Origin: Epidermidibacterium keratini
Lineage (GTDB): Bacteria > Actinomycetota > Actinomycetes > Mycobacteriales > Antricoccaceae
NCBI RefSeq assembly: GCF_009834025.1
Contig: NZ_CP047156.1
Coordinates: 992,001 to 1,056,000, forward strand
Direction of reading: 5' to 3'
DNA: 64,000 nucleotides
The notes under the pieces are model-generated. The model was not told the origin of the DNA, did no database searches, and saw only the letters and a list, made by a program, of their open reading frames with translations. The position numbers were made by a program, and so were the translations under genes. This document shows, one piece after another, positions 17,453 to 24,742 of this stretch. Each line of letters opens with the position of its first letter. The first letter of the stretch is position 1.

Positions 17453-17654
17453 GTCCCTCCTCTCTTGTGCATCGGGCTGATCCCCCAGCGCGTGAAACGT
17501 GGGGCCGGCCCGGAAACAAGAGAACCCCGGCGCAGGGCGCACGGGGCAAAGCAGCGTCAGGCTGCGTAGCTTCCGTCCTCCTGCGCGGGCCGCCCTTTCG
17601 GGACCTTCAACCGATCGCAAGCGCTCTCGGTGACCAGCGGTCTTCGGTAGAACC
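17453..17654 (-). promoter_or_regulatory. L10 leader of the rplJL mRNA
   Basis: From the predicted transcription start near 17654 to the rplJ ATG there are about 200 nt of untranslated RNA. Its first part contains ACCGAAGACCGCTGGT, the conserved internal-loop block of ribosomal protein L10 leaders, bound by the L10(L12)4 complex to repress its own translation. Further complementary GC-rich segments follow up to the Shine-Dalgarno. Identity rests on the motif and position; an Rfam L10_leader covariance search would decide. Confidence 0.7.
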
Positions 17655-17660
17655 TGATCC

Positions 17661-17690
17661 ATACTACGCGCCGATTCCGCGCGCCAACAA
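17661..17690 (-). promoter_or_regulatory. Candidate rplJL promoter
   Basis: On the minus strand TTGTTG (17690-17685) is followed after 18 nt by TAGTAT (17666-17661). The 12-mer GGCGCGTAGTAT, spanning the -10 box, recurs in front of rplK. Confidence 0.65.
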
Positions 17691-17789
17691 GGCAGGGGCC
17701 CGTGACCTACCTCGCGCCGTCACCGTTGCCGTCGCAAGCAACGCGCTGGGGCCGGTTCACACCTTTTGAACATAAATGACGTGACTGTC

Positions 17790-17818
17790 TTCACACTCGC
17801 GCTTAACCTCGCTAGGGT
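17790..17818 (+). promoter_or_regulatory. Candidate promoter of the secreted M28 peptidase gene
   Basis: TTCACA (17790-17795), a 17-nt spacer and TAGGGT (17813-17818) make a good housekeeping promoter, with predicted initiation near 17825 and a leader of about 40 nt. It is back to back with the rplJL promoter. Confidence 0.6.
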
Positions 17819-17862
17819 CGGACGCGGTGCTGGAAAACCCAGCGCCCGACAAGGAGAGATAC

Positions 17863-19374
17863 ATGACGAAGCGAAGTGGCACGATCGCGTTGTCGATCGT
17901 CACCGCGTTCGGCGTAGCAGCATCCCTCGCAACGCCAGCAGCCGCAGAGAACCCGAACAACTCCCAGAAGATGCGCAAGGCCGTCACGCTCGAAGCGGTG
18001 ACGGAGCATCTTGAGCAGTTCCAGGCCATTGCCGATGCCAACGACGGCAACCGCGGCGCTGGCACCTCGGGATACGAGGCGTCTGCGCAGTACGTCGAGC
18101 AGACCCTTCAGGCCGCCGGCTATGAGACCGAGCGGCAGTACTTCACCTTTACCTACCAGGAGACACTCGCTGACTCCCTCACCGAGGTCAGCCCGGAGGC
18201 GCGCGATATCGAGCACGTGCCGATGTCGTACTCGCCGGACACTCCTGAGGGCGGGATCACCGCCGACCTCGCCACGCCGACCGTCGCGACCGGCTGTGAC
18301 GCCAGCGAGTACGCCGGCGCCGACGTCGCCGGCAAGATCGTGCTCGTCTCGCGCGGGGTGTGCTCGTTCGGGCAGAAGTCGCTTGCCGCCGCCGAGGCCG
18401 GTGCCGCCGCCGCGGTCATTTACAACAACACCGACGGTGTCCTCAACGGCACCCTCGGCGAGCCCAGCGACGGCTATGTGCCGACCGCTGGCATCACCCA
18501 GGCCGAGGGTCAGACGCTGCTCAGCAAGCTAGCCGCTGGTCCGGTCGTCCTCAACTTCACCCTTCAGCAGCTCATCGAGGAGCGCGAGACCTTCAACATC
18601 CTCGCTGAGACCGCCACCGGTCGCGATGACAATGTCGTCATGCTCGGCGCACACCTCGACGGTGCATACGAGGGCCCCGGCATCAGCGACAACGCCACCG
18701 GTTCGGCCGCGCTCCTTGAGACCGCAGTGCAGTTGGCTAAGGTCAACAAGCTGAACAACAAGGTCCGCTTCGCGTTCTGGGGCGCTGAGGAGCTGGGTCT
18801 GCTCGGAGCGACGCACTACGTCAACGACCTGGTCGAAAACAACCCGACCGAGCTCGACAACATTGCGACCTATCTCAACTTCGACATGGTCGGCTCGCCG
18901 AACTACATCATCGGCGTGTACGACGCTGACCAGTCGACGTACGAGGCGCCGGTTGAGGTGCCCGAGGGCTCGATCGCGACCGAGGCGATCTTCACCGACT
19001 ACTTCGACTCCATCGGTCAGCCGTGGGTCGATACCGAGTTCTCCGGACGCTCGGACTACCAGCCGTTCATCGAGAACGGTGTCGCCTCGTCGGGTCTGTT
19101 CACTGGCGCCGATGACATCAAGACCGAGGAAGAGGTCGCGATGTTCGGTGGTACTGCGGGCATTCAGCACGACCCGAACTACCACACGGCTGCAGATGAC
19201 ATCAACAACTACAGCCCGGAGGCGATGGACATCAACTCCGACGCGATCGCGCACGCCGCGATCACGCTGGCGCAGGACACCTCCTCGATCAACGGGGTGG
19301 AGAGCAACGGCAAGTCCGGCAAGCCCAAGAAGCAGGTCGCCCCGCAGGCGCCTGAGGGTCAGGCCGCGGCCTAA
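17863..19374 (+). CDS. Secreted M28 family zinc aminopeptidase with PA domain
   Basis: A 503-residue exported peptidase. Residues 1-28 are a Sec signal peptide (Lys/Arg start, hydrophobic core SIVTAFGVAASLA, cleavage site after TPAAA). Residues about 140-230 form a protease-associated (PA) domain (GKIVLVSRGVCSFGQKS, AAAAVIYNNTDG). The di-zinc M28 catalytic domain follows: GAHLDGAYEGPGISDNATG (first His/Asp ligands near residue 263), FAFWGAEELGLLGATHYV (catalytic Glu pair), LNFDMVGSPN (Asp) and NYHTAADDINN (final His). The last 25 residues are Lys/Pro/Ala-rich and look disordered. The start ATG has AAGGAG 6 nt upstream. It and the SRPBCC gene interrupt the usual rplA-rplJ neighbourhood. Likely role: releasing amino acids from extracellular peptides. 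Confidence 0.93.
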   Translation: MTKRSGTIALSIVTAFGVAASLATPAAAENPNNSQKMRKAVTLEAVTEHLEQFQAIADANDGNRGAGTSGYEASAQYVEQTLQAAGYETERQYFTFTYQETLADSLTEVSPEARDIEHVPMSYSPDTPEGGITADLATPTVATGCDASEYAGADVAGKIVLVSRGVCSFGQKSLAAAEAGAAAAVIYNNTDGVLNGTLGEPSDGYVPTAGITQAEGQTLLSKLAAGPVVLNFTLQQLIEERETFNILAETATGRDDNVVMLGAHLDGAYEGPGISDNATGSAALLETAVQLAKVNKLNNKVRFAFWGAEELGLLGATHYVNDLVENNPTELDNIATYLNFDMVGSPNYIIGVYDADQSTYEAPVEVPEGSIATEAIFTDYFDSIGQPWVDTEFSGRSDYQPFIENGVASSGLFTGADDIKTEEEVAMFGGTAGIQHDPNYHTAADDINNYSPEAMDINSDAIAHAAITLAQDTSSINGVESNGKSGKPKKQVAPQAPEGQAAA

Positions 19375-19388
19375 CCGCTAGTACGACG

Positions 19389-19422
19389 AAGCGGCCGGTG
19401 TCTCTGGAGACACCGGCCGCTT
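19389..19422 (+). terminator. Terminator of the M28 peptidase gene
   Basis: A perfect 16-bp stem (19389-19404 with 19407-19422), effectively with a 4-nt loop, beginning AAGCGGCCGG and followed by TTGTATTGT. It starts 14 nt after the stop codon. Strong rho-independent type. Confidence 0.88.
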
Positions 19423-19432
19423 TGTATTGTCA

Positions 19433-19460
19433 GCCATGGTTACTGACGAGTAACCATGGC
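19433..19460 (+). promoter_or_regulatory. Palindromic operator candidate upstream of the SRPBCC gene
   Basis: Perfect 12-bp arms GCCATGGTTACT and AGTAACCATGGC around GACG. The core TTACT-n4-AGTAA has the form of many TetR-family operators. It ends 11 nt before the ATG at 19472, with an imperfect -10 (CAGACT, 19461-19466 region) between, so a bound protein would cover the promoter. No TetR gene is present nearby. Function inferred. Confidence 0.5.
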
Positions 19461-19471
19461 AGACTCGGTGC

Positions 19472-19936
19472 ATGACCAACCTCTATGACCCGATCGAGGC
19501 GACCATCGAGATCGCCGCCCCCCAGGATCAAGTCTGGCGAGTCGTCTCCAACCTGCGCGCGATGCCCCAGTGGAGTCCGCAGGTCGCTAAGACCTTCATC
19601 CGCGGGCCGATCCGCCCCGGCGCGAAGATGATCAATATCAACCGCGAGGGCCCGAAGATCTGGCCGACGACTGCCAAGGTGACCCGTTTTGAGCCGCGGC
19701 GCGATGTCGCCTTCCGCGTCAAGGAGAACTGGGCCGAGTGGAGCTTCACCCTCGAACCGACCGCCGACGGGTCAGGCACGAAGGTGACGCATCGCCGCGA
19801 GACCCCGAAGGGCACGACGAAGCTGTCCCAGCGCCTGGTCGATCGGTTCTTCGGCGGCGCGGAGAAGTTCCGCGGCCACCTCGAGAGCGGGATGAACCAG
19901 ACGCTGCAGAAGATGAAGACCTCGATCGAGCGGTAA
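19472..19936 (+). CDS. SRPBCC (polyketide cyclase/START-like) family protein
   Basis: A 154-residue protein with the START-like fold, typically binding a hydrophobic ligand in a deep cavity. The beginning, MTNLYDPIEATIEIAAPQDQ followed by VWRVVSNLRAMPQWSPQV, is the standard opening of the polyketide_cyc2 group, and WSFTLEPTADGSGTKVTHRR is the central strand pair. The C-terminal helix ends KMKTSIER. No active-site residues point to a specific enzyme. No Shine-Dalgarno precedes the ATG. A palindromic operator candidate sits just upstream and a 22-bp family-B palindrome just downstream. It stands alone on the plus strand between the peptidase gene and the rplKA operon. Confidence 0.85.
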   Translation: MTNLYDPIEATIEIAAPQDQVWRVVSNLRAMPQWSPQVAKTFIRGPIRPGAKMININREGPKIWPTTAKVTRFEPRRDVAFRVKENWAEWSFTLEPTADGSGTKVTHRRETPKGTTKLSQRLVDRFFGGAEKFRGHLESGMNQTLQKMKTSIER

Positions 19937-19950
19937 CTGGCCCGAAAACC

Positions 19951-19996
19951 GAAATGGAGCGTTGGTCGCAGTAGACTGCGACCAACGCTCCATTTC
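19951..19996. repeat. Dispersed palindromic repeat, family B, copy 2 (perfect); likely two-way terminator
   Basis: Perfect 22-bp arms (19951-19972 and 19975-19996) beginning GAAATGGAGCGTTGGTCGCA, with only 2 nt between. It lies between the convergent SRPBCC gene (stop 19936) and rplA (stop 20023). It shares its core with 16189-16240, 3.7 kb away. Confidence 0.8.
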
Positions 19997-20022
19997 GAAG
20001 CGGCGTACGAGGGTACGGCCTA

Positions 20023-20736
20023 CTAGGCGACCGGATCCTCGGTGAGGTTGCGGGTGCGCCCACCGTCCACGCGGATGCCCGGGCCCATCGTGGTCGACAT
20101 CGCGATCTTCTTGATGTAGCGACCCTTGGCAGCCGACGGCTTCAGACGCAGGACCTCATCGAGTACGGCGCCGTAGTTCTCGACCAGCTGCTTCTGATCG
20201 AAGCTCGCCTTGCCGATGACCAGGTGCAGGTTGGCCGCCTTGTCGATGCGGAAGTTGACCTTGCCGCCCTTGATGTCGGCGACGGCCTTCGCGACGTCGG
20301 TGGTGACGGTGCCGGTCTTCGGGTTCGGCATCAGACCACGCGGGCCAAGGACACGCGCGACCCGGCCGACCTTGGCCATCTGGTCGGGCGTGGCGATGGC
20401 GGCGTCGAAGTCCAGGAACCCGCCGTTGATCTGCTCGATGAGCTCGTCCGAGCCGACGACGTCGGCGCCGGCGGCCTCAGCCTCAGCGGCCTTCTCGCCG
20501 ACGGCGAACACGATGACGCGGGCGGTCTTGCCGGTGCCGTGCGGCAGGTTGACCGTTCCGCGGACCATCTGGTCGGCCTTCCGAGGGTCGACGCCGAGGA
20601 CCATGGCGACTTCGACCGTCGGGTCGTACTTCGTCGATGCGGTCTCCTTGGCCAGACCCGCCGCCTCCAGCGGGCTGTAGAGCTTGTCGCGATCGATCTT
20701 CTCCGCTGCTTCGCGGTATGCCTTGCTGCGCTTCAT
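20023..20736 (-). CDS. rplA: 50S ribosomal protein L1
   Basis: A 237-residue L1, which forms the E-site stalk and in many bacteria represses translation of its own operon. Typical blocks are [20 protein letters not shown] at the start, [20 protein letters not shown], the L1 signature region [20 protein letters not shown], and [20 protein letters not shown]. The ATG at 20736 has GGGGAG upstream; the longer open frame is not used because it would run through rplK. It follows rplK by 110 nt holding three palindromes. A family-B palindrome 27 nt downstream is the probable terminator. Confidence 0.97.
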   Translation of the reverse strand: MKRSKAYREAAEKIDRDKLYSPLEAAGLAKETASTKYDPTVEVAMVLGVDPRKADQMVRGTVNLPHGTGKTARVIVFAVGEKAAEAEAAGADVVGSDELIEQINGGFLDFDAAIATPDQMAKVGRVARVLGPRGLMPNPKTGTVTTDVAKAVADIKGGKVNFRIDKAANLHLVIGKASFDQKQLVENYGAVLDEVLRLKPSAAKGRYIKKIAMSTTMGPGIRVDGGRTRNLTEDPVA

Positions 20737-20769
20737 GTGCTTCTCCCCTGTGGTGAGTGTGTGGTTGGC

Positions 20770-20839
20770 GAGCCAGCGCTGGCTCTCCCACGGTGGCGGC
20801 GTACGCCGCCGATGTGTCAGCTGGCGATGTGCCAGCTGA
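20770..20839 (-). promoter_or_regulatory. Three consecutive palindromes in the rplK-rplA intercistronic region
   Basis: Within 70 bp there are GAGCCAGCGCTGGCTC (20770-20785), GGCGGCGTACGCCGCC (20795-20810), both perfect 16-bp palindromes, and a 9-bp hairpin TCAGCTGGC/GCCAGCTGA (20817-20825 and 20831-20839). They start 8 nt after the rplK stop and end 34 nt before rplA. Possible roles are an L1-binding site, an attenuator or a processing site; sequence alone cannot choose. Confidence 0.55.
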
Positions 20840-20846
20840 TCCGGTG

Positions 20847-21278
20847 TCAGCCGGTGACGTCGATGCCCATCGAGCGCGCGGTGCCGGCGATGATCTTCTC
20901 GGCCTGGTCGAGATCGTTGGCGTTCAGGTCCTCGAGCTTCTGCTGCGCGATCTCGCGCACCTGCTCGCGGGTGACCTTGGCGACCTTGTTGGTGTGCGGC
21001 TCGCCGCTGCCCTTCTGGACGCCGGCGGCCTTCAGCAGCAGCTTCGCGGCAGGCGGGGTCTTGGTGATGAAGGTAAACGAGCGGTCTTCGTAGACCGTGA
21101 TCTCCACCGGTACGACGTTGCCGCGCTGCGACTCGGTCGCGGCGTTGTACGCCTTGGTGAACTCCATGATGTTGACGCCGTGCTGGCCGAGCGCCGGGCC
21201 GACGGGCGGCGCCGGGGTGGCCTGGCCGGCCTGGATCTGAAGCTTGATCAGACCCGCGACTTTCTTCTTCGGAGGCAT
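20847..21278 (-). CDS. rplK: 50S ribosomal protein L11
   Basis: A 143-residue L11 of normal length, part of the GTPase-associated centre and the binding site of thiopeptides. The N-terminal proline-rich block [20 protein letters not shown] is intact, as is the C-terminal RNA-binding domain with [20 protein letters not shown] and [10 protein letters not shown]. It is the first gene of rplK-rplA; a -10 box matching that of rplJ lies about 110 nt upstream, and nusG ends 165 nt upstream. Confidence 0.98.
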   Translation of the reverse strand: MPPKKKVAGLIKLQIQAGQATPAPPVGPALGQHGVNIMEFTKAYNAATESQRGNVVPVEITVYEDRSFTFITKTPPAAKLLLKAAGVQKGSGEPHTNKVAKVTREQVREIAQQKLEDLNANDLDQAEKIIAGTARSMGIDVTG

Positions 21279-21389
21279 TGTCCTCTGGTCCTTTAGTTGG
21301 TGGTGTGTGCTGGCATCGCCACAACCGCTGGTACGGCACCGCGGTACGGCGATGGGCGGCGGCGCCGACGTGGCGCACGCAACCGTTCA

Positions 21390-21395
21390 ATACTA
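21390..21395 (-). promoter_or_regulatory. Candidate -10 box of the rplKA promoter
   Basis: TAGTAT on the minus strand inside GGCGCGTAGTAT, the same 12-mer as in the rplJ promoter. No good -35 hexamer is visible at 17-18 nt, so this is weaker than the rplJ case. Confidence 0.45.
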
Positions 21396-21443
21396 CGCGC
21401 CACCGCTCGCCGACGCGAGCGGGCTAGCGCCAGATCACAGGCC

Positions 21444-22370
21444 CTAGATCTTCGAGACCTGCGTGAAGCCGAGCTCGACGGGAGTCTCGCGGCCGAAGAT
21501 CGAGACCAGCACCTTGAGCTTCTGCTGCTCGGGCATGACCTCGCTGATCGTGGCCGGCAGCGTGGTGAACGGCCCGTCCATGACGGTGACCGACTCGCCG
21601 ATCTCGAAGTCGACCTCGATGGGCGACGGGGCGATCTTGGCCTCGCCGGCGTCTCCGGTGCTGGCCGCGGCCTGCTCGGGGACGGCGACCTGGCGCACGA
21701 CCATCCGTACGACGTCATCGATCGGCACCGGCGACGGACGGGCCATGCCGCCGACGAACCCGGTGACGTTCGGGGTGTTACGCACGATGTTCCACGACTC
21801 GTCGGTCAGGTCCATCCGCACGAGCACGTAGCCGGGGTACGGCTTGCGCTTGACCTTGACCTTCTTGCCGTTCTTGATCTCGGTGACTTCTTCTTCGGGC
21901 ACGAGCACCTCGAAGATGTAGTCCTCCATGTCCATCGTCTCGCGACGGGACTCGATGTTGGTCTTGACCCGATTTTCATAGCCGGCGTAGGAATGCACGA
22001 CGTACCAGTCGCCGATGAGCGAGCGGTCGCGTAGCTCCTGCTCCTCATCGATCGGGGCGTCGATGTCATCCTGAGCCGGCGCGGGCTGAGCGGGCGCCTC
22101 GTCGGCGGTGGGTGCCTCGTCCGCGGCGAGCGCGTCGTCCACCTGCGCCTCGTCGGCGGCAGCGGTGATCTCGTCCTCGGCGTCGGCTTCGGCGCCCTCG
22201 ACGAGCTCGACCTCGGAGTCGACGGCGGAGCCGGCTTCGGCCTGCTCCACGTCCTGCTCGGCGGTCGCGTCCTCGACGGCCTCGGCAGCCGCGTCGTCGC
22301 CCACCTCGGCGTCGGTCACTTCAGCGTCATCGGCGATCGCGTTCTCACGCTCGATGTTTTCTTCAGTCAC
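21444..22370 (-). CDS. nusG: Transcription termination/antitermination protein NusG with long acidic N-terminus
   Basis: NusG binds RNA polymerase and couples it to Rho or to the ribosome. The conserved part starts near residue 119: the NGN domain ([47 protein letters not shown]) and the C-terminal KOW domain ([30 protein letters not shown]). Residues 1-115 are an Ala/Glu/Asp-rich low-complexity extension with almost no basic residues. Total length is 308, against about 180 in E. coli and about 240 in mycobacteria. The start is the GTG at 22370 with AGGAAG somewhat far upstream (about 12 nt); the acidic region has no better internal start and directly follows secE. It is cotranscribed with secE. 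Confidence 0.96.
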   Translation of the reverse strand: MTEENIERENAIADDAEVTDAEVGDDAAAEAVEDATAEQDVEQAEAGSAVDSEVELVEGAEADAEDEITAAADEAQVDDALAADEAPTADEAPAQPAPAQDDIDAPIDEEQELRDRSLIGDWYVVHSYAGYENRVKTNIESRRETMDMEDYIFEVLVPEEEVTEIKNGKKVKVKRKPYPGYVLVRMDLTDESWNIVRNTPNVTGFVGGMARPSPVPIDDVVRMVVRQVAVPEQAAASTGDAGEAKIAPSPIEVDFEIGESVTVMDGPFTTLPATISEVMPEQQKLKVLVSIFGRETPVELGFTQVSKI

Positions 22371-22478
22371 GCCGCTCTACTCACTTCCTGCATCGAGTAC
22401 GCCGCACTGGTGCGGGTACGTCGGTTGTCTCGGTATGTCGTTGCGACCCGGTCCCTCGGGCGCATCGGGCTGCGTCGG

Positions 22479-23120
22479 CTAGGCGAAAATCCACGCCATG
22501 AGCCTCTGCAGGCCCAGGTCGAATCCCCACACCATCGTCACGAGTACGACGACGAACACCAGGACGACCGAGGTGTAGGTGATCATCTGCTTCTTCGTCG
22601 GCCAGACGACCTTGCGCAGCTCATCGGCCGACTCGCGCACGAAGTTGACCGGGCCGCCGGAGGCAGGAGTCGACTTCGACGTGGTCTTCTTGGTGCTGGC
22701 CTTCTTGGTCGCCGTGCCCTTGCCGGTCTTCGACTTCGTCGAGGCCTTCGCCGCAGACTCCTTCGACGACTTGGCGGACTTGCCAGACTTCGCTCCGGCA
22801 GCACCCGCGGCTGCTGCGTCCGCATCATCGTCGAGGTCGTCGTCCTCGTCAGCGTCCGCATCGTCGAGGTCGTCGTCTTCGGCTACGACCTCATCCTCTT
22901 CCAGGTCGACGTCGTCGTCGAGATCATCGTCGTCGAGGTCATCATCTGCGTCCTCGTCGACACCCACGTCATCGGCCTCGTCGGCGAGCGCCTCATCGTC
23001 CGCACGCGCCTCGTCCGGCTGGTCGTCGGCAGTGTTCTCGGGGTCGGCGGCCGAGCCCTCAACGGGCTCGTTCTCATCATCGCGATCGCGCGACGACCGG
23101 CGACGTGACGACTTAGCCAC
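22479..23120 (-). CDS. secE: Preprotein translocase subunit SecE with acidic and lysine-rich N-terminal extension
   Basis: SecE clamps SecY in the Sec translocon. The conserved core is only residues 157-213: NFVRESADELRKVVWPTKKQ, the amphipathic helix, and one membrane helix (about 183-205, TYTSVVLVFVVVLVTMVWGF). Residues 13-105 are an extreme Asp/Glu/Ala tract (for example DADDDLDDDDLDDD), followed at about 106-152 by a Lys/Ser/Thr/Ala-rich stretch (KSGKSAKSSKESAAKAS). At 213 residues it is far longer than the usual 60-130. The GTG start at 23120 is well supported (AAGGGAAGG, 7 nt). tRNA-Trp lies 36 bp upstream, as in mycobacteria, and nusG follows. Confidence 0.95.
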   Translation of the reverse strand: MAKSSRRRSSRDRDDENEPVEGSAADPENTADDQPDEARADDEALADEADDVGVDEDADDDLDDDDLDDDVDLEEDEVVAEDDDLDDADADEDDDLDDDADAAAAGAAGAKSGKSAKSSKESAAKASTKSKTGKGTATKKASTKKTTSKSTPASGGPVNFVRESADELRKVVWPTKKQMITYTSVVLVFVVVLVTMVWGFDLGLQRLMAWIFA

Positions 23121-23156
23121 TCGATGCCTTCCCTTTGCCTACATCGGATCTCGTTG

Positions 23157-23229
23157 CAGGGGTGACAGGACTCGAACCTGCAACCTGCGGTTTTGGAGAC
23201 CGCTGCTCTACCAATTGAGCCACACCCCT
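23157..23229 (-). tRNA. trpT: tRNA-Trp (CCA anticodon)
   Basis: A 73-nt cloverleaf on the minus strand. The acceptor stem is AGGGGTG pairing with CACCCCT, the D arm is GCTC-loop-GAGC, the anticodon loop is CTCCAAA with CCA, and the T arm contains GGTTCGAGTCC. The discriminator is G and CCA is not encoded. It lies directly upstream of secE, an order conserved in actinobacteria. Confidence 0.97.
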
Positions 23230-23349
23230 AGGTGCCCTTGCCGAGCCGTGTGAGGGCAGGCAAGTTCAGGGTCGCTATGACCCCGGCAGACGAGTCTACG
23301 CGACGCGTGGCCCAGCCGCGAAACCCGGCCTGGTTCACGCCGCTGCTGC

Positions 23350-23775
23350 CTAGTCGAGCTGCACGACGGCCCGCGCCATCGAGAGCACCTTCTCCTCGCC
23401 GCAGCGTGCCTCAAGGTCCACGCGTACCCGCCGGTCGTCGAGCTTGCTCGCGACCTTCGCCCGAAACACGACCTCGGCACCGGCGTCGTCATCGGGCACT
23501 GGGACCGGCCCCGCGAAGCGGACGCCGTACTCCACGACCCGCCCGGGATCGCCCACCCAGTCGGTCAGCACGCGTCCGCCGCGCGCCATCGTGAGCATGC
23601 CGTGCGCGATCACCGTCGGCAGCCCGACATCCTTAGCGACCCGCTCGTTCCAGTGGATGATGTTGAAGTCGCCCGAGGCTCCGGCATAGCGCACCAGGTC
23701 GGCGCGGGTGATGGGCTCGATGCGCTCGGGCAGCTCGAGACCGACCTCGATGTCGTCATACTTCGGGACCGTCAC
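23350..23775 (-). CDS. hadB: MaoC family (R)-3-hydroxyacyl dehydratase, HadB-like
   Basis: A 141-residue hotdog-fold hydratase. The catalytic hydratase-2 motif is intact: YAGASGDFNIIHWNE, with the Asp and His that activate water, followed by VIAHGMLTMARGG. In mycobacteria HadB is the catalytic half of a FAS-II dehydratase working with HadA or HadC. Its start overlaps the upstream hadA-like gene by 4 nt, so the two are translationally coupled and probably form a heterodimer. The order rpmG-hadA-hadB-trpT-secE matches mycobacteria except that no hadC is present. Whether this organism makes mycolic acids cannot be judged from this pair. Confidence 0.9.
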   Translation of the reverse strand: MTVPKYDDIEVGLELPERIEPITRADLVRYAGASGDFNIIHWNERVAKDVGLPTVIAHGMLTMARGGRVLTDWVGDPGRVVEYGVRFAGPVPVPDDDAGAEVVFRAKVASKLDDRRVRVDLEARCGEEKVLSMARAVVQLD

Positions 23776-24236
23776 GACGCCTGCTCCTCGGAGGTTCCGC
23801 GCGCGACCAGCATGCCGGTAGCGGTCAGCACGTGATCACCACCGTCGCCGGCGCTGATCTCGGCGCGCACGTTCAGGATGTCGTTGCCGGCCGCGCGGCG
23901 GATCCGGTCGATGTGCAGTACGCCGGACAGCTCATCGCCGGGGTGGATCGGCCGGCTGTAGGCGAAGCGCTGCTCGCCGTGCACGACCTTCGTGTAGTCA
24001 AGGCCGAGCTCGGGGTCGAAGGCCGCCTGGTTGATGACCGGCATCGCGATGACGATCGCGAACGTCGGCGGGGCGATCACATCCCGGTATCCGGCTGCCT
24101 GCGCGGCCTCCCGGTCGGTATATAGGGCGTTGTCGTCACCGATCGCGGCAGCGAACTCGCGAATCTTCTCCCGGCCCACTTCGTACGGCGTGGTCGGCGG
24201 GTACTCCCGTCCGACGAAACTCTCATCCAGCGGCAT
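23772..24236 (-). CDS. hadA: FAS1-type MaoC dehydratase N-terminal-domain protein, HadA-like
   Basis: A 154-residue hotdog protein lacking the catalytic Asp/His motif, as expected for the substrate-binding partner in a Had heterodimer. Family landmarks are DESFVGREYPPTTPYEVGRE, IREFAAAIGDDNALYTDREA, VIAPPTFAIVIAMP and FAYSRPIHPGDELSGVLHID. It is the first gene of the pair with the HadB-like gene (4-nt overlap). A hairpin terminator separates it from rpmG upstream, so it probably has its own promoter. Confidence 0.88.
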   Translation of the reverse strand: MPLDESFVGREYPPTTPYEVGREKIREFAAAIGDDNALYTDREAAQAAGYRDVIAPPTFAIVIAMPVINQAAFDPELGLDYTKVVHGEQRFAYSRPIHPGDELSGVLHIDRIRRAAGNDILNVRAEISAGDGGDHVLTATGMLVARGTSEEQAS

Positions 24237-24280
24237 CGGCTCACTCTATCGGGCCAGTGCGCATCGGCTACGCGAATGCC

Positions 24281-24315
24281 GATGGGGCCGACCGCGCTAT
24301 GCGGCCGGCCCCATC
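24281..24315 (-). terminator. Terminator downstream of rpmG
   Basis: A 15-bp stem with one mismatch (GATGGGGCCG-A-CCGC with GCGG-C-CGGCCCCATC; 24281-24295 and 24301-24315) and a 5-nt loop, 22 nt after the rpmG stop and upstream of hadA. Confidence 0.75.
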
Positions 24316-24337
24316 GAGGCGTCGAGGAACGCGGGAC

Positions 24338-24502
24338 TTATCGGGTCTCGCGGTGCTCGGTGTGCTTGCGACACGTCGGGCAGAACTTCTTCAGCTCAAG
24401 GCGCTCCGGGTCGTTGCGACGGTTCTTATTGGTGATGTAGTTGCGGTTCTTGCACACCTGGCAGGCCAGGGTGATCTTCGGTCGTACGTCAGTGGATGCC
24501 AC
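24338..24502 (-). CDS. rpmG: 50S ribosomal protein L33
   Basis: A 54-residue L33 beginning [20 protein letters not shown] from a GTG at 24502, with GAAAGG about 9 nt upstream. Both CxxC pairs (CQVC and CPTC) are present, so this is the zinc-binding form; the C-terminus is HTEHRETR. Position next to hadA and secE is the conserved actinobacterial location. tRNA-Met and tRNA-Thr lie directly upstream on the same strand and may share a transcript. Confidence 0.95.
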   Translation of the reverse strand: MASTDVRPKITLACQVCKNRNYITNKNRRNDPERLELKKFCPTCRKHTEHRETR

Positions 24503-24561
24503 TGTGGTGCCTTTCGTGAGTGACGAATTCGCACAGCAACGGCGCTATGCATCAGATGTGG

Positions 24562-24634
24562 TAGCCGTGACCGGACTTGAACCGGTGACCACACGATTAT
24601 GAGTCGTGCGCTCTACCAACTGAGCTACACGGCC
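24562..24634 (-). tRNA. tRNA-Met (CAT anticodon)
   Basis: A minus-strand cloverleaf of 73 nt. The acceptor is GGCCGTG with CACGGCT (G-U at position 1-72), the D arm is GCTC-AGTTGGTAGA-GC, the anticodon loop contains CAT in ACTCATAATC, and the T arm is GGTTCAAGTCC. The 3' CCA is encoded (24559-24561). The acceptor closes at position 1-72, so this is the elongator type rather than initiator. Confidence 0.96.
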
Positions 24635-24669
24635 GCGACATCACCACCCAGCCGGGCGAGCGGTGCCAG

Positions 24670-24742
24670 AGCCCCTTTACGGAATCGAACCGTAGACCTT
24701 CTCCTTACCATGGAGACGCTCTGCCGACTGAGCTAAAGGGGC
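24670..24742 (-). tRNA. tRNA-Thr (GGT anticodon)
   Basis: A minus-strand 73-nt cloverleaf. The acceptor is GCCCCTT with AAGGGGC, the anticodon stem TCTCC/GGAGA with loop ATGGTAA gives GGT, and the T arm is GGTTCGATTCC. The discriminator is T and CCA is not encoded. It lies 35 nt upstream of tRNA-Met on the same strand, probably one transcript leading into rpmG. Confidence 0.96.
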
